From Deltaproteobacteria bacterium (GTDB lineage Bacteria; Desulfobacterota; Binatia; Binatales; Binataceae), in contig JAJXYF010000010.1 in assembly GCA_021780755.1 (NCBI GenBank), positions 109,238-173,237 on the forward strand: a stretch of DNA of 64,000 nt, given 5' to 3'. Shown here one piece after another: positions 1 through 7,401 of this stretch (position 1 is its first letter; every line of letters starts with the position of its first letter). The position numbers and the translations under genes are program-made. The notes beneath the pieces are model-generated. The model ran no database searches, was not told where the DNA came from, and saw only the letters and a list, made by a program, of their open reading frames with translations.

Positions 1-509
1 GCGTCGAGATCGAAGCGCATCTGGCCGGCGAGGGCGACGCGACTGCGCGTCGGCCGATTGATTTGAGCCTGGTGGCGAGCGCTTTCCAGCGGCGCGCGCT
101 GACGCGCTTGCGTACGGTGCCGCCCGGTTCGGTCGTCACCTACCAGGGACTCGCCGCCGCGATCGGATCGCCGTCGAGCCAGCGCGCGATCGGCACCACG
201 ATGGCGACCAATCCACTGCCGATTTACGTCCCGTGCCATCGCGTGATCAAATCGGACGGCACGATCGGAAATTACGGCGGGGGCGTAGAGCGCAAGCTCA
301 AATTGTTGCGGGCGGAGGGCTTCGCGGTGGACCGCGGCGATCGCGTCGGGCCGCATGCGGTCTATGGACATTGGCAATCGCGAATTTTCTGCCGGCCGAC
401 CTGCGCGGCGGTGCGCCGGGCCGAGCGCAAGAAATGGATTATCTTTACGGACTCGGCGCATGCGCAGGGGGTGGGAATGCGCGCATGTAAACTCTGCCAT
501 CCGGCGTAG
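1..509 (+). CDS. Methylated-DNA--protein-cysteine methyltransferase with C-terminal Ada-type zinc domain (5' partial)
   Basis: Repairs O6-alkylguanine by transferring the alkyl group to its own cysteine. The frame is open to the left window edge (first full codon at 3), so the gene starts outside; the apparent TTG start at 63 is internal. About 168 codons are visible. The active-site motif PCHRV lies near residue 77, followed by the usual GNYGGGVERKLKLL segment. The last 50 residues are a second domain with CRPTC and CKLC, matching in spacing the four zinc-binding cysteines of the Ada N-terminal phosphotriester-repair domain. In E. coli Ada that domain precedes a helix-turn-helix and the methyltransferase; here it follows the methyltransferase and no HTH lies between. 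Domain identity is clear; whether the zinc domain repairs phosphotriesters is inference. Confidence 0.88.
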   Translation, partial: VEIEAHLAGEGDATARRPIDLSLVASAFQRRALTRLRTVPPGSVVTYQGLAAAIGSPSSQRAIGTTMATNPLPIYVPCHRVIKSDGTIGNYGGGVERKLKLLRAEGFAVDRGDRVGPHAVYGHWQSRIFCRPTCAAVRRAERKKWIIFTDSAHAQGVGMRACKLCHPA

Positions 510-555
510 CGCGCGGAGAGAAATTAATGAAGATCCAAAACTTATGGTTTCACTG

Positions 556-570
556 AACCTCGATGAGGTT
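556..570. repeat. 15-base palindrome shared with 55021-55035
   Basis: The sequence AACCTCGATGAGGTT (arms of six around GAT) recurs exactly at 55021-55035 inside a larger inverted repeat. It lies in the gap downstream of the methyltransferase gene. It is followed at 574-588 by another palindrome, CGGCATTCCATGCCG, also found at 29679-29693. Confidence 0.5.
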
Positions 571-680
571 GCACGGCATTCCATGCCGCCGGTGGTCACG
601 TTCGTGTTGCTCGATTGTCGGCAGGGACGAGGGCGTCCTTAGCTCTGTGAAAACCTCGTCGGTCGGTGAAACAGAAAAAC

Positions 681-707
681 GGGGACGCCCGCGAATTGGG
701 CGTCCCC
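681..707 (-). terminator. Rho-independent terminator for the minus-strand lipoprotein gene
   Basis: A perfect 10-base stem (681-690 with 698-707, GGGGACGCCC against GGGCGTCCCC) with a 7-base loop. Read on the minus strand it is followed by GTTTTTCTGTTTC. It sits 25 bases past the stop of the lipoprotein gene at 733-1080. Confidence 0.85.
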
Positions 708-732
708 GCCGCTAAGCGTAAATCACGTCAGA

Positions 733-1080
733 TCATTCGGTGTTCTGCTGGCTTTGCAGACTTTCGATTTGCCGGCGCTGGGTTTCGATCTCGCCCTGCT
801 GCTGCTGAATCTGGCTCTGGGTCTGGTCGTTCTGCACCTGCTGGTTCTGCATCTCGTTGCCGACCGCATAGCCGCCAACCCCGCCGAGACCGCCACCGAT
901 TAACGCGCCAGCGGCGGGATGGCCGACGGCCGCACCGATTATCGCTCCGGTGCCGGCGCCGAGCAGTGCGCCACCGCCCGTACCCATCTCACGATCAGTG
1001 AGCGGTTGTCCCGAACATCCGCCAAGGAAGAGCACAACCGCTAATGCAATTCCGGCGGTCGCAATCCAACCTTTGCGCAT
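733..1080 (-). CDS. Glycine-zipper lipoprotein
   Basis: A 115-residue envelope protein. The start at 1080 is chosen because AGGAGGT lies 7 bases upstream; the frame is open further upstream, but that part has no support. An N-terminal hydrophobic segment ends in the lipobox LGGC (Cys22), so it should be a lipoprotein. Residues 30-75 form a glycine-zipper segment (repeated GxxxG, as in GAGTGAIIGAAVGHPAAGAL) of the kind found in OmpA-associated and YMGG/SlyB-like proteins. The C-terminal 35 residues are very Gln-rich and probably coiled coil. It is a tandem paralogue of the next gene (1343-1687). Its exact role is unknown. Confidence 0.85.
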   Translation of the reverse strand: MRKGWIATAGIALAVVLFLGGCSGQPLTDREMGTGGGALLGAGTGAIIGAAVGHPAAGALIGGGLGGVGGYAVGNEMQNQQVQNDQTQSQIQQQQGEIETQRRQIESLQSQQNTE

Positions 1081-1342
1081 AAAATTTACCTCCTGTTCAG
1101 TCGTTCTCACGTTCCTCATCCCCATGGCCTCGAACGCATTATGGACAGCTTTGATGGGCTGTTTCCATTTAATATACGGCTCAGCGCGCGAATAGTTTCC
1201 AACTTTCCGCAACCGTCTCCAATTACCCGCGCGCCACCAGCTCATTCGGTCTCGCCGGACTTTTGCAACTTGATGGATTTCGCTGCGTGGTGCGGCGAGT
1301 GCGTGCAAAATTCCGTCCTCCCTCCAGAATGGAAAGCTTCCG

Positions 1343-1687
1343 CTACTCAGTACTCTGAACCTGCTGCAACTGCTGGATTTCCCGGCGCTGATGTTCAATC
1401 TGCCGCTGTTGCGAATAGATCGCCTGCCGGTTTTCGTAGTTCATGTCTTGCTGTTGCTGAAGCTCATGCCCGACCGCATAGCCGCCCACGCCGCCGACGC
1501 CCGCCCCGATAAGAGTGCCAGCCACAGGATGATGGACAGCGGCGCCGACGATCGCCCCGGTGCCCGCGCCAAGCAGTACGCCGACCCCGGTACCCTTTTG
1601 AGTCTCGGTAAATTGTGCCGAGGCGACCGCCGGGAGCGCTGCAATCGCGATGACGAAGGCGCTCGTTGCAATCCAGTTGATTCGCAT
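1343..1687 (-). CDS. Glycine-zipper periplasmic protein, paralogue of 733-1080
   Basis: A 114-residue protein with a cleavable signal peptide (cleavage likely after AVASA, about residue 23) instead of a lipobox. The body repeats the neighbour's architecture: a glycine zipper with GAGTGAIVGAAVHHPVAGTL, then a Gln/Arg-rich helical tail (QQRQIEHQRREIQQLQQ). The start at 1687 is supported by GGGGAGG about 10 bases upstream; an in-frame ATG at 1705 is less likely. The tandem pair differs mainly in the export signal: one copy is lipid-anchored and this one is soluble or peripherally attached. Confidence 0.82.
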   Translation of the reverse strand: MRINWIATSAFVIAIAALPAVASAQFTETQKGTGVGVLLGAGTGAIVGAAVHHPVAGTLIGAGVGGVGGYAVGHELQQQQDMNYENRQAIYSQQRQIEHQRREIQQLQQVQSTE

Positions 1688-1764
1688 TGGACCGATCCTC
1701 CCCACTTAGTGCCCACGCGGAGACAAGACAGCAGATTCCATGCCGCCCCTGAATAGATAGTTAA

Positions 1765-1798
1765 TAGCTACATAACATCTATTAGCTAAAAATAGCTA
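1765..1798. promoter_or_regulatory. AT-rich upstream region with three TAGCTA palindromes
   Basis: TAGCTA occurs at 1765-1770, 1783-1788 and 1793-1798, in an AT-rich island between the minus-strand zipper gene and the end of the cyclase gene. It is a plausible promoter/operator for the gene starting at 1687. A longer related palindrome (GAATAGCTATTC) occurs at 53671-53700. No factor can be assigned. Confidence 0.35.
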
Positions 1799-1927
1799 AG
1801 ATTCGGGATCGATTTGGTCATGGTAATCGACTCTTTCGTACAATCATCCATGAGGAGCATTCTGGCTCTCGATAGGGGGAATGAATGAAGCGAATGGAGG
1901 CGAAGGCCGAGCGCGGCGCGGCGACGG

Positions 1928-2746
1928 TCAGGGCACGACAGCGAAGATTCGAGTGGGGGCGCCAGTGCCCTTGCCGATTTTCATTGGAATGCAGAAGAGC
2001 ATCGCACCGGTCGGCGGCAGCTTATCGGCGTGAGCGAGGTTCTCGAAGGCGGGTTTGTTGGCACCGAGCCAATGGCGATGCACGGGGAAATCCTTGGAAT
2101 TACCCGGGTCGATACTCGCCGTGTCGGTCACGATCGCGATGACGTTGCGATGCTGGAGCAGAAAATCCACGGCCGCGGCCGAATAGCCCGGGAAGCGGAG
2201 GTGGGGGACGTCGCCAGGGAGATCGGTGCCTAGGTAGCGTTTCTTATCGGGCCAGAAACGGCCCCATCCGGAGCGCGCGACGACGATTGCGCCGTCCGGA
2301 ATCTGGCCGTGGGCGGCCTCCCAGCGATTGATGTCGTCAACCGTGAGCATCGTGTCGCGGTCGTTGGCGGCGCGCGCGGAGTAATCGATGACGACGGCAG
2401 GGCCGATCATCGCGGTGAGGGGAACCTGATCAACCGTCATGCCCGCGCGATTGAAATGCACCGGGGCGTCCATGTGAGTACCGCCGTGTTCGGGAGCGGC
2501 GTATTTCGCGGCCGAATAGAAATAGCCGCCGGGTTCCTCGATGCCGGCATGCTCGAACTCATGGGTAAAGGGATGTTCGGTGGGCCAGTAAATTGTGGTC
2601 GCGTCGAAAGGATAGGTGAGATCGACGATTTTTGCCGGGTCTATCGAGATGGAAGCGGGCGAAGTGGATGAGGAATCGGCGGCGAAAGCCGATTTCACGA
2701 CGCCGACGATAGCCAGGATTCCGATCGCAATTACGGGCAGCTTCAA
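1928..2746 (-). CDS. Exported cyclase-family (kynurenine-formamidase-like) metal hydrolase
   Basis: A 272-residue member of the cyclase family (PF04199), which includes arylformamidases and isatin hydrolases. The motif HGGTHMDAPVHF (near residue 88) supplies the metal-binding His and Asp residues. An N-terminal signal peptide ending near AFAAD indicates export, less usual for kynurenine formamidases, so the substrate may be different. It lies 91 bases downstream of the gamma-glutamyltransferase gene on the same strand and could be co-transcribed. The substrate is unknown. Confidence 0.82.
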   Translation of the reverse strand: MKLPVIAIGILAIVGVVKSAFAADSSSTSPASISIDPAKIVDLTYPFDATTIYWPTEHPFTHEFEHAGIEEPGGYFYSAAKYAAPEHGGTHMDAPVHFNRAGMTVDQVPLTAMIGPAVVIDYSARAANDRDTMLTVDDINRWEAAHGQIPDGAIVVARSGWGRFWPDKKRYLGTDLPGDVPHLRFPGYSAAAVDFLLQHRNVIAIVTDTASIDPGNSKDFPVHRHWLGANKPAFENLAHADKLPPTGAMLFCIPMKIGKGTGAPTRIFAVVP

Positions 2747-2837
2747 ATCAATTTCTCCTGCGCGATAAAACGCTCACGCGCTCCGGCGCGTATGATTTCA
2801 ATGATTGAGGAACGCGCATCGCGAGTCTCGATCATGA

Positions 2838-4652
2838 CTACCATCCGATGGCTTGCGCGGGCATCACCACGGCCATCTGGCCGCGCGGATCGGCGCCCCC
2901 CTGAAGCAAGCGGCGCGCCGGATCGAAGCGGATGCCGAGCACATGGCCCTCGCACCAGGGCGGGCGGGCTTCGACCAGATGGCCACGAGCAGTCAAATCG
3001 GCGCGTACATCTTCGCCGATGCGATCCTCGACGCGGAGCACGCCGGGGCGCGCGTTGTGCGGATAAAAGGTCGAGGGGAAATGCGCGGTCGAGAAGCGTG
3101 GCGCCTCGATCGCCTCCTGCACGTCCATGCCGAAATCGATGAGGTTGAGGAAGAATTGCAGGGTCCATTGATCCTGCTGATCGCCGCCAGGCGTGCCGAA
3201 AGATAGAAACGGATCGCCATTGCGGGTGGCAAGCGAGGGGGTGAGGGTCGTGCGCGGGCGCTTGCCGGGTTGCAGGGCGTTGGCGTGATGTTCGTCGAGA
3301 AAAAAGGTTTGCATCCGCGAGCCGAGCGGAAAGCCGAGCGTGTCGATGACGGGGGAGCTGGGAATCCATCCGCCGCTGGCGGTGACCGCGATCATGTTGC
3401 CATGGCCGTCGGCGGCGGTGACGTGGATGGTGCCGGGGCCCCATGAGCGCGCGTCGGCGCCGTTAGTGTTGAGTAGCGGGCGCATTGCGCGCGGATCGCC
3501 GGGGCTCTGCTCCATTGAGGCGCGTCGCGGATCGATCAGCGTGCGGCGCAGGTCGGAATAGCGTTGCGAGAGCAGGCCCTCGAGCGGCACCGGCGTGAAT
3601 TCGGGGTCGGCGTAATATTGCTCGCGGTCGGCGAAGGCGAGTTTCGCGGCCTCGACCAGGTGATGGATGTAGTCGGCGGAGTTGTGGCCCATCGCGGCGA
3701 GATCGAAGCCTTCGAGCAGGCGTAGTTGCTGGAGGAAGACCGGGCCTTGCGACCACGGTTGGCATTTGTGGACGGTGACGCCGCGGTAAGCGGCGCTGAC
3801 CGGCGCCTCGATTTTGGTGGTGAAGGCGGCGAGGTCGCTGGCCGCGAGCAGGCCGCCATTGGCGTCGGACCAGTTGACGATGTCGCAGGCGATATCGCCG
3901 CGATAGAAGCGGTCGCGCGCGGCGTCGATGGCGGACTCGCGTCCGCGATTGCGTGTGGCGGCCTCGGCGTCGAGCAGACGGTGAAAGAAATTTGCCAGCG
4001 CGGGATTGCGGATGAGGTCGCCGGTATGCGGCAGTTCGCCGCCGGGCATGTAGATGGCGGCGCTGGTCGGCCATTTTTCGCGAAATTTCTTCGCGTTGAA
4101 GCGAATCGACGCGGTCCCGATCAGACCCGACAGGTCCTGCGGAGTTTCGCCGTCGCCGGCCAGCCCCGGATGCATCGGGATGCCGTCCTCGCAGAGCGCC
4201 ATCGCAGCCGCGGCGACTTCGCCGAGCGACATCGTACCGAATTCACGCAGGGCGACCGCGAGCGCGTCGAAGGCGGCGGGGACGCCGGCGGCGAGCAGGC
4301 CTTCGGGCGGGATGAGCTTAAGGCCGAGGGCCCGATAACGATCGATGGTGGCGCTTGCGGGTGCGGTCATGTTGCCGTTGATCGCGACTACGCGGTGCGC
4401 ATTTGCCAAATAAATGAGCATCGGAGCTTCGCCACCAATGGTATGCATGTGCGGATTGACGACGCCTTCGACGAGGGTGGCGGCGACAGCGGCATCAATC
4501 GCGTTGCCGCCTTTTGCGAAAATGCGGGCGCCGGCCGCAGCCGACAAGTAATGCTCGGTGGCGACCATCGCTTCGCGGCCCATTATCAGCGGATACCATG
4601 TGGTCATGCGCATCATCCATTCTGACGGCGAAAATCGAGGGAGAAACGGCAT
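2838..4652 (-). CDS. Gamma-glutamyltransferase family protein
   Basis: A 604-residue Ntn-hydrolase expected to self-cleave into large and small subunits and act on gamma-glutamyl amides. N-terminal family features (GGNAIDAAVAATLVEGVVNPH) and the C-terminal GTPGG motif are present. The processing site reads GTIH: the nucleophilic Thr is retained, but the second Thr of the classical TTH triplet is Ile, and the SS pair of E. coli GGT is TT. There is no signal peptide, so it is probably cytoplasmic. This divergence is typical of GGT relatives whose substrates are not glutathione; substrate is therefore unassigned. Confidence 0.85.
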   Translation of the reverse strand: MPFLPRFSPSEWMMRMTTWYPLIMGREAMVATEHYLSAAAGARIFAKGGNAIDAAVAATLVEGVVNPHMHTIGGEAPMLIYLANAHRVVAINGNMTAPASATIDRYRALGLKLIPPEGLLAAGVPAAFDALAVALREFGTMSLGEVAAAAMALCEDGIPMHPGLAGDGETPQDLSGLIGTASIRFNAKKFREKWPTSAAIYMPGGELPHTGDLIRNPALANFFHRLLDAEAATRNRGRESAIDAARDRFYRGDIACDIVNWSDANGGLLAASDLAAFTTKIEAPVSAAYRGVTVHKCQPWSQGPVFLQQLRLLEGFDLAAMGHNSADYIHHLVEAAKLAFADREQYYADPEFTPVPLEGLLSQRYSDLRRTLIDPRRASMEQSPGDPRAMRPLLNTNGADARSWGPGTIHVTAADGHGNMIAVTASGGWIPSSPVIDTLGFPLGSRMQTFFLDEHHANALQPGKRPRTTLTPSLATRNGDPFLSFGTPGGDQQDQWTLQFFLNLIDFGMDVQEAIEAPRFSTAHFPSTFYPHNARPGVLRVEDRIGEDVRADLTARGHLVEARPPWCEGHVLGIRFDPARRLLQGGADPRGQMAVVMPAQAIGW

Positions 4653-4926
4653 TGTCTCCGGCGATCATCCGTATTCGTGTGGCCCTCGTATGTAATCGTG
4701 TACCAGACCGGAGGTGCGATAGCACGGGCGAGATTCGTTTTATGCGGAGAAATTCATGCAAAATGGAAAGGGGTAATGTTCACGGTAGCGGGGAGCGCCG
4801 ATCGAGTACCGGAGAAGGTAGCAAATAGCGTCTAACTATTCGGCCCGCGACTTGCTAAGAATATAGTGGACGGGTGGTTGGCAGCAGGTCTGAATTCGCT
4901 GGTTGGGTGGGAAAGGCGGTTGGACT

Positions 4927-5133
4927 ATGGAAACAATTAGCCCTGAATCACTGGTTGGTCGTCATTGTCGGTTGCTGCGCGCGGTGCGCGATAATCAAGG
5001 GCGCAATCGCTTCACGGAGCAGCCATTAATCGTGCGCGAAGTCGATAACCTTGGCCGGCACATGTTGCTGGTACAGTTCGACGACGGCAGCACGACCTTT
5101 CTGTTCCCGACCGAAGTCACCGTGCAGAACTAG
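4927..5133 (+). CDS. Small conserved-looking protein of unknown function
   Basis: A 68-residue protein without recognised domain. Strands such as HMLLVQFDDGSTTFLFPTEV suggest a small beta-barrel. Start at ATG 4927 is preferred over an upstream in-frame start at 4903 because AAAGGCGG precedes it and the upstream stretch is Gly-rich and unlikely. It stands alone, divergent from the gamma-glutamyltransferase gene across a 274-base gap that contains no other gene. Confidence 0.6.
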   Translation: METISPESLVGRHCRLLRAVRDNQGRNRFTEQPLIVREVDNLGRHMLLVQFDDGSTTFLFPTEVTVQN

Positions 5134-5449
5134 CGTAGCGGGGGCGGGTCGGCATTTCTTAACGAAGGTCGGCTACGGGCGCGGTGATCGGTGTGCGAAG
5201 TGGCGGGCGACAGCGATGGAGAATGATCCGTCGCCAGATATCTGACGCCCTGGCGATCGCACGCCGCTAATTTTTTGGCATTGGTGGGCCACGGCCGGAA
5301 AGCGGTCTTGCACGGGCGTTCCGTCGCTACTCCTCACGCGCTCATCGCGGCTCACCGTTTCGTCGCAGCTCCCGGATGCGTATGATCATCTAATCGCTGG
5401 CGCGGTGGGGTGACTGGCCGAGATTCGCTCGCATCGCGCAGGAGTGGTC
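5134..5449. other. Intergenic gap, nothing recognised
   Basis: Between the small protein and the GYD gene I see no convincing gene, hairpin with U-tract or RNA. Only the last bases contain the ribosome-binding site (CAGGAG, 5439-5444) of the next gene. Confidence 0.5.
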
Positions 5450-5752
5450 ATGCCGATTTATATCGTGGGCGCCAGGCGCACCGAAAAGGGCCATCAGAGT
5501 CTCAAGGAGTTTTCGAGCGTGATGGAGCGCGCGACGAAGATTCGCGAGGCCAACGGCGGCAAACTGATTGGCGCCTACGCAACATTCGGACGTTTCGATT
5601 TTGTGGTGATTGCGGAGTATCCGAGCGGTACCGCGATGCAGCGCGCGATGACCACAATGCTCGCCGAAGGGCTCTTTACGATTGAGGTTTCGGAGGCGAT
5701 GCCGATGAGTGAATTCGTCGATATGCTGAAAGAGGACGAATCCCAGCGCTAA
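5450..5752 (+). CDS. GYD-domain protein
   Basis: A 100-residue single-domain protein of the GYD family (small dimeric alpha-beta-barrel fold): it begins with PIYIV, contains GAYATFGRFDFVVIAEYPS and ends with a short acidic helix. Start ATG 5450 is five bases from CAGGAG; an in-frame GTG at 5444 overlaps that site. Family members are common and functionally uncharacterised. Confidence 0.8.
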   Translation: MPIYIVGARRTEKGHQSLKEFSSVMERATKIREANGGKLIGAYATFGRFDFVVIAEYPSGTAMQRAMTTMLAEGLFTIEVSEAMPMSEFVDMLKEDESQR

Positions 5753-5885
5753 CGCAAGCATACCGCGAGGCGCGCGACGGCTTGTGACGAGAGCGGGCGC
5801 GCCAAGCGAAAATAATCGCGACATCGACGGATAGGATCGCGCGTGCGCCGACCAGTGGACAGTTACGCGAAGCAGATTCCTGCGC

Positions 5886-6413
5886 CTATTGAGGGTCGCG
5901 CAGGAATTCGCGAGCGAGATGGAGCGCGGCGATGGTTTTGGCGTCAAAGATCTCGCCGCGACTGATCATCGTCATCGCCTCTTCCAACGGAACGCGCTCA
6001 ACGTCGATCACCTCATCATGATCGAGCTCGCGATCGGCGGCGGTCAGATCGCGCGCGAGGTAGAGCGTGATGCGTTCGTCGCAGAAGCTCGGAATCGTGA
6101 CAATTTGGCCGAGCCGATCCCATTGGCGTGCGACGAGTCCCGCCTCCTCGCGCAGTTCGCGCTCGGCACAGTCGCGCGGCGTCTCGCCCGCGTTGATGCA
6201 ACCGGCGGGGATCTCCTTGAGCCAGCCGCCGACGGCGTGACGGTACTGCCTGAGCAGAGGGATTTTGCCGTCGGCGTCGAGCGCGACGATCGCGCTCGCG
6301 CCGGGATGGCGGATGACGGCGAGATCGACGGTGATGCCGTTGGGAAGGGCGGCGCTCTCGACGCCGATATCGACGACGCCAAGTTTCAGAATGGGGCGGC
6401 GATTGTGGGCCAT
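5886..6413 (-). CDS. Nudix hydrolase (ADP-ribose pyrophosphatase-like)
   Basis: A 175-residue Nudix enzyme. The complete Nudix box is visible: G, five residues, E, seven residues, REL-REEAGL (residues about 82-104). The flanking sequence (LLRQYRHAVGGWLKEIPAG) matches the ADP-ribose/ADP-sugar pyrophosphatase subgroup (NudF-like), which hydrolyses ADP-ribose to AMP and ribose 5-phosphate. It is monocistronic, converging with the GYD gene. Confidence 0.87.
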   Translation of the reverse strand: MAHNRRPILKLGVVDIGVESAALPNGITVDLAVIRHPGASAIVALDADGKIPLLRQYRHAVGGWLKEIPAGCINAGETPRDCAERELREEAGLVARQWDRLGQIVTIPSFCDERITLYLARDLTAADRELDHDEVIDVERVPLEEAMTMISRGEIFDAKTIAALHLAREFLRDPQ

Positions 6414-6552
6414 ATAGGCGGCAAGGTTACATCAGGGCGGCGTGCGAGCCGAGTGCGCTTTGCGTTGCCCGCAGGCCGCTAGCAACGTAAGCTACGGGGC
6501 GGTTAGCGGCCGAGATGTTGTTCGCCGCAAGATTTCAGGAGGATTGGAGTAA

Positions 6553-7278
6553 ATGGCTCGTGTTGGATCCCGGTTGACGCTGTCAGTGGCGATCGCCGCG
6601 ATATTCATGGTGTGCGGATGCGAAGGGCAACCGGCGAAGGCGCGGGGCGGCAACACGGCGCTGATGCTGATTGGCTACCAAGGCGACTACCTGGCAGCGA
6701 ATGGGCGGCTACCGGTCGCGCAGGATCAGGTCGCGCCGATGATCGAGGCGACCGATGCGATGGTCGATGCGGCGCGCAAGAACGCGGTTGGCGTATTTTA
6801 TGTCAGTGATGAAGCGAGCCCCTTCGCGTTGGTCAGCAATCATTATCGCAATCAGGCGACGCCGCGGCTGTGGGCGGGCTCGCAACTGGACGAGAGTGCC
6901 AACGTATTTGCGGGGCCTAATTTTGCCAAACATCATCGCGACGCATTTAGCAATTCGGCGCTCGAGCCGTGGCTCAACGAGCAGAACGTGGGACGCCTGA
7001 TAGTCGGCGGCGCCTATGTTGAACGATCGGTGCTCGCGAGCGTGACGACGGCATTGCGGCTGGGCTACAAGGTGACGGTGGTGAGCGACGCGGTTGCGGG
7101 GGCCTCGGACGAGTGGCGTGACCATGCGCTGAAGTCGCTCAAGGATGCGGGCGCGGAAATCGAGACCAGCCAGCAGGTAGCGTCGGAGCTGAAGCCCAAT
7201 GCCACGTTGGGGCTGATCGGTCCGCTGACAGGAGCGTGGTGGCTGGTCCCGTCGCCGCCGAAGGAAGAGCCAAAGTAA
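6553..7278 (+). CDS. Isochorismatase-fold lipoprotein, probably catalytically inactive
   Basis: A 241-residue protein with a lipobox (VCGC, Cys23) followed by a cysteine-hydrolase fold. The fold is recognisable from ALMLIGYQGDYL, the KHHRDAFSNSALEPWL segment and VGGAYVERSVLASVTTALRLGY. In active members the first segment carries a catalytic Asp (D-x-Q-x-D) and the last a nucleophilic Cys; here these are Gly and Ser, while the Lys is kept. It is therefore likely a non-enzymatic or repurposed envelope protein. SD-like AGGAGG lies about 10 bases before ATG 6553. Confidence 0.78.
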   Translation: MARVGSRLTLSVAIAAIFMVCGCEGQPAKARGGNTALMLIGYQGDYLAANGRLPVAQDQVAPMIEATDAMVDAARKNAVGVFYVSDEASPFALVSNHYRNQATPRLWAGSQLDESANVFAGPNFAKHHRDAFSNSALEPWLNEQNVGRLIVGGAYVERSVLASVTTALRLGYKVTVVSDAVAGASDEWRDHALKSLKDAGAEIETSQQVASELKPNATLGLIGPLTGAWWLVPSPPKEEPK

Positions 7279-7340
7279 CGCGCCGCGATTGGTTCGCCGG
7301 TTCGCACCAAGCGCGTAAGCGGTAGTAATTACGAAAGTGA

Positions 7341-7373
7341 AACGCCGCGAGCGGGAAACCCGTTCGCGGCGTT
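7341..7373. terminator. Bidirectional terminator-like hairpin
   Basis: A 10-base stem (AACGCCGCGA, 7341-7350, with TCGCGGCGTT, 7364-7373) with an inner GCGGG/CCCG extension. It lies between two converging genes (ending 7278 and 7402). The plus-strand U-run is weak (CCTTCGTTT). Confidence 0.65.
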
Positions 7374-7401
7374 CCTTCGTTTGCGTGGGCGCGCGGGCGG
7401 C

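Noticed and set aside
1081..1398. N-terminal extension of the 733-1080 lipoprotein
   Set aside because: The lipobox and strong AGGAGGT fix the start at 1080.
3726..4625. Plus-strand open frame of 299 codons
   Set aside because: Lies wholly within the gamma-glutamyltransferase gene on the other strand; no domain.
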